Shown here: positions 4,643-6,273 of the stretch, piece by piece | Layout of the letters: each line of letters starts with the position of its first letter | Numbering within the stretch: position 1 is the first letter of the stretch | Origin: Acidisarcina sp. | GTDB taxonomy: Bacteria; Acidobacteriota; Blastocatellia; Pyrinomonadales; Pyrinomonadaceae | Assembly: GCA_021155145.1 (NCBI GenBank) | Contig: JAJNPX010000370.1 | Coordinates: 1 to 6,273 of the forward strand | Direction of reading: 5' to 3' | DNA length: 6,273 bases | Made by a program: the position numbers and the translations under genes | The notes under the pieces: model-generated | Told to the model about the DNA's origin: nothing | Seen by the model: only the letters and a program-made list of their open reading frames with translations | Database searches by the model: none

Positions 4643-6273
4643 ATGACGCAAACCGAACTGCAATCCGTAATTCGCGACAAGGTCCGCGAATCCGCCCAGA
4701 CACATTTTCAGGCCACGCTTGGCCAGATCGTCGCCGAAGTTCCGCCGAAAACTGAGCTCGGCGACCTTGCGTTCCCGGTCGCATTTGAGCTTGCAAAGCA
4801 TATCAAGCAGGCGACCGGGGAAAAGCAGAACCCGCGGAGTATAGCGGAACAGCTAAAGCAGGACATAGAGTCGCTCGAGTTCGTTGACCGCGCCGAGGTC
4901 GCCGGTGCCGGCTATCTCAACGTTTTCTTCGACCGTGTAAAGTTCCTTTCGGAAAATCTGGAGGCCTCTCCACTTCCCTCATTAAGAGCGGCCGACGATC
5001 TTTCCGCACCAAAAGTTTGCGTCGAACACACCTCCGTCAATCCGAATAAAGCCGCACACATCGGACACGTTCGCAACTCCGTCCTGGGCGACACCTTCCA
5101 GCGGATACTAAGGGCGACGGGCAAGCGCGTCGAGGTGCAGAACTATATCGACAACACGGGCGTGCAGGTGGCGGATGTCGTCGTTGGGTTCATCTATGTG
5201 GAAGAGCGCGATCTCGATTCGATCAAGTCTCTTGATAAAGAGCTCGCAGAGAAGGGGATTTCGTTCGATCTCTATTGCTGGGATCTGTATGCAAAGGTCG
5301 GCCAGCTTTACCAATCGGACGAGGCCCTCAAGGCGAAACGCACGGAGGTGCTGCATTCGATCGAGGAAGGCGATGGTCCGACCGCAAAACTCGCCGACTA
5401 TGTCGCGACCCGAAACGTGGAGTGCATCACAAAGACGATGGAACGGCTTTCGATCCGATACGATCTGCTGCCGCGTGAATCTGAGATCCTGCATTTGCAC
5501 TTCTGGAACAAGGCTTTCGAGCAAATGAAGGAACGCGGCGTCATACATCTCGAAACTGAGGGCAAGAATGCAGGCTGCTGGGTAATGCCCTTCGAGGAGC
5601 ATACAGGCACTGAGGAGCACGAATCGGACAAGATCCTCGTCCGCTCGAACGGGACCGTGACCTATACCGGCAAGGACATCGCCTACCAGATGTGGAAGCT
5701 CGGCATTCTGGGAATGGACTTTTTCTACAAGCCATTCGTCAAGTACGCCGACGGTAAGGAAGTTTGGATAACCACCGCCGCGGAAAGCGAGCACGTCGCG
5801 GGCGCACCGGTTTTCGGCCATGGCGAAAGGGTCTATAACGTGATCGATTCACGGCAGTCGTACCCGCAAGAGATCGTGAGAAAGGGTGTCGCCGCGATCT
5901 ATCCTGAAAAGGGCGAAGCGGCAAGCGTGCACCTCTCCTATGAAATGGTGGCGCTGTCGCCGTCCGCCGCCGAAGAGTTGGGATTTGAGGTCACGGACGA
6001 AGACCGGAAGAAGCCCTTCATCGAAATGAGCGGGCGAAAGGGCCTCGGTGTAAAAGCCGACGATCTGATATCGAGGCTTGAAGATAAGGCCTTCGAAGAG
6101 GTGGAATCCCGCCATCCCGATTCCCCGGAAGAAGAAAAGAAAAAGATCGCCCATCAGATCGCTGTCGGCGCCCTGCGATATTTTCTCCTGAAATTTACAC
6201 GAAACACGGTGATAGTTTTCGACTTCAAAGAAGCCCTGTCGTTCGAGGGTGAGACCGGTTGTTTTTGCCAATA
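4643..6273 (+). CDS. argS: Arginyl-tRNA synthetase, 3' end cut by window edge
   Basis: This is a class I aminoacyl-tRNA synthetase that charges tRNA-Arg with arginine in the cytosol using ATP. The frame is open from ATG 4643 to the right edge (543 complete codons). An N-terminal Add1 domain (about 1-110; ELGDLAFPVAFELAK, GAGYLNVFF) recognises the tRNA elbow. The catalytic core has the HIGH motif in NPNKAAHIGHVRNSVLGD (H139-H142), then YIDNTGVQVADV, TYTGKDIAYQMWKLG (340-354), NVIDSRQSYPQ (399-409) and the KMSKS-equivalent EMSGRKG (461-467). FEGETGCFCQ (534-543) begins the helical anticodon-binding DALR domain, most of which is missing, roughly 100-130 residues. KDIAYQ and VIDSRQ are about 45 residues further apart than in the E. 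coli enzyme, a lineage-type insertion. No Shine-Dalgarno is seen before ATG 4643; the start is supported by the N-terminal domain and promoter position. No frameshift is present. Confidence 0.97.
   Translation, partial: MTQTELQSVIRDKVRESAQTHFQATLGQIVAEVPPKTELGDLAFPVAFELAKHIKQATGEKQNPRSIAEQLKQDIESLEFVDRAEVAGAGYLNVFFDRVKFLSENLEASPLPSLRAADDLSAPKVCVEHTSVNPNKAAHIGHVRNSVLGDTFQRILRATGKRVEVQNYIDNTGVQVADVVVGFIYVEERDLDSIKSLDKELAEKGISFDLYCWDLYAKVGQLYQSDEALKAKRTEVLHSIEEGDGPTAKLADYVATRNVECITKTMERLSIRYDLLPRESEILHLHFWNKAFEQMKERGVIHLETEGKNAGCWVMPFEEHTGTEEHESDKILVRSNGTVTYTGKDIAYQMWKLGILGMDFFYKPFVKYADGKEVWITTAAESEHVAGAPVFGHGERVYNVIDSRQSYPQEIVRKGVAAIYPEKGEAASVHLSYEMVALSPSAAEELGFEVTDEDRKKPFIEMSGRKGLGVKADDLISRLEDKAFEEVESRHPDSPEEEKKKIAHQIAVGALRYFLLKFTRNTVIVFDFKEALSFEGETGCFCQ

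Noticed and set aside
4242..4796. 184-codon minus-strand frame opposite the small secreted gene and the start of argS
   Set aside because: It crosses two plus-strand genes and the argS promoter, its product is arginine-rich and low in recognisable sequence, as expected of a shadow frame.
5108..5821. 237-codon minus-strand frame opposite argS
   Set aside because: The plus strand carries unmistakable ArgRS motifs throughout this stretch; the antisense frame has no recognisable domain and looks like a GC-driven shadow.
5849..6271. 140-codon minus-strand frame at the right edge
   Set aside because: It lies fully antisense to the ArgRS KMSKS region and shows no family signature.
1..6273. CRISPR array, tRNA, rRNA, insertion sequence or attachment site
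   Set aside because: No regularly spaced repeats, cloverleaf, rRNA-like stretch, transposase frame or terminal inverted repeats were seen on either strand.

Overview
The window looks like part of the chromosome of a Gram-negative heterotroph. By my reading it most resembles Acidobacteriota of the Blastocatellia/Pyrinomonadaceae kind. The reasons are moderate GC, a large secreted PA-domain M28 peptidase, a single-ORF larC, a small secreted beta-rich protein and an ArgRS with a long KDIAYQ-type insert. This placement is an impression from protein style; no rRNA or other decisive marker is present.

Layout: Positions 1-2307 and 2339-4141 are coded on the minus strand, 4230-6273 on the plus strand. 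Read in the direction of minus-strand transcription the order is larC (4141-2975), folE (2917-2339), an M28 metallopeptidase (2271-634), then a Phd/YefM-type antitoxin (572-309) and a PIN-domain toxin (312-1, cut by the window edge). Gaps between larC, folE and the peptidase are 57 and 67 bases, so co-transcription is possible but not shown. The toxin-antitoxin pair has its own candidate promoter, with two copies of an 8-bp palindrome lying on it. On the plus strand a small secreted protein (4230-4565) diverges from larC across an 88-bp spacer. It is followed by argS (4643 onward, cut at the right edge), which has a good TATAAT promoter of its own.

Function: The window mixes housekeeping (arginyl-tRNA synthetase; GTP cyclohydrolase I, first step to folate or pterins), cofactor metalation (LarC, the nickel-inserting step for the nickel-pincer cofactor), envelope or periplasmic proteins (the M28 peptidase and a possible PliG-like lysozyme-inhibitor fold) and one mobile-type addiction module. 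No pathway links all of them.

No rRNA, tRNA, CRISPR array, insertion sequence or clear intrinsic terminator was seen, and no gene-free stretch exceeds 300 bases. I did not find a clearly novel multi-gene system. The most rewarding non-coding signals are the paired TTAGCTAA palindromes at the toxin-antitoxin promoter and a larC promoter so close to the start codon that the mRNA may be almost leaderless.
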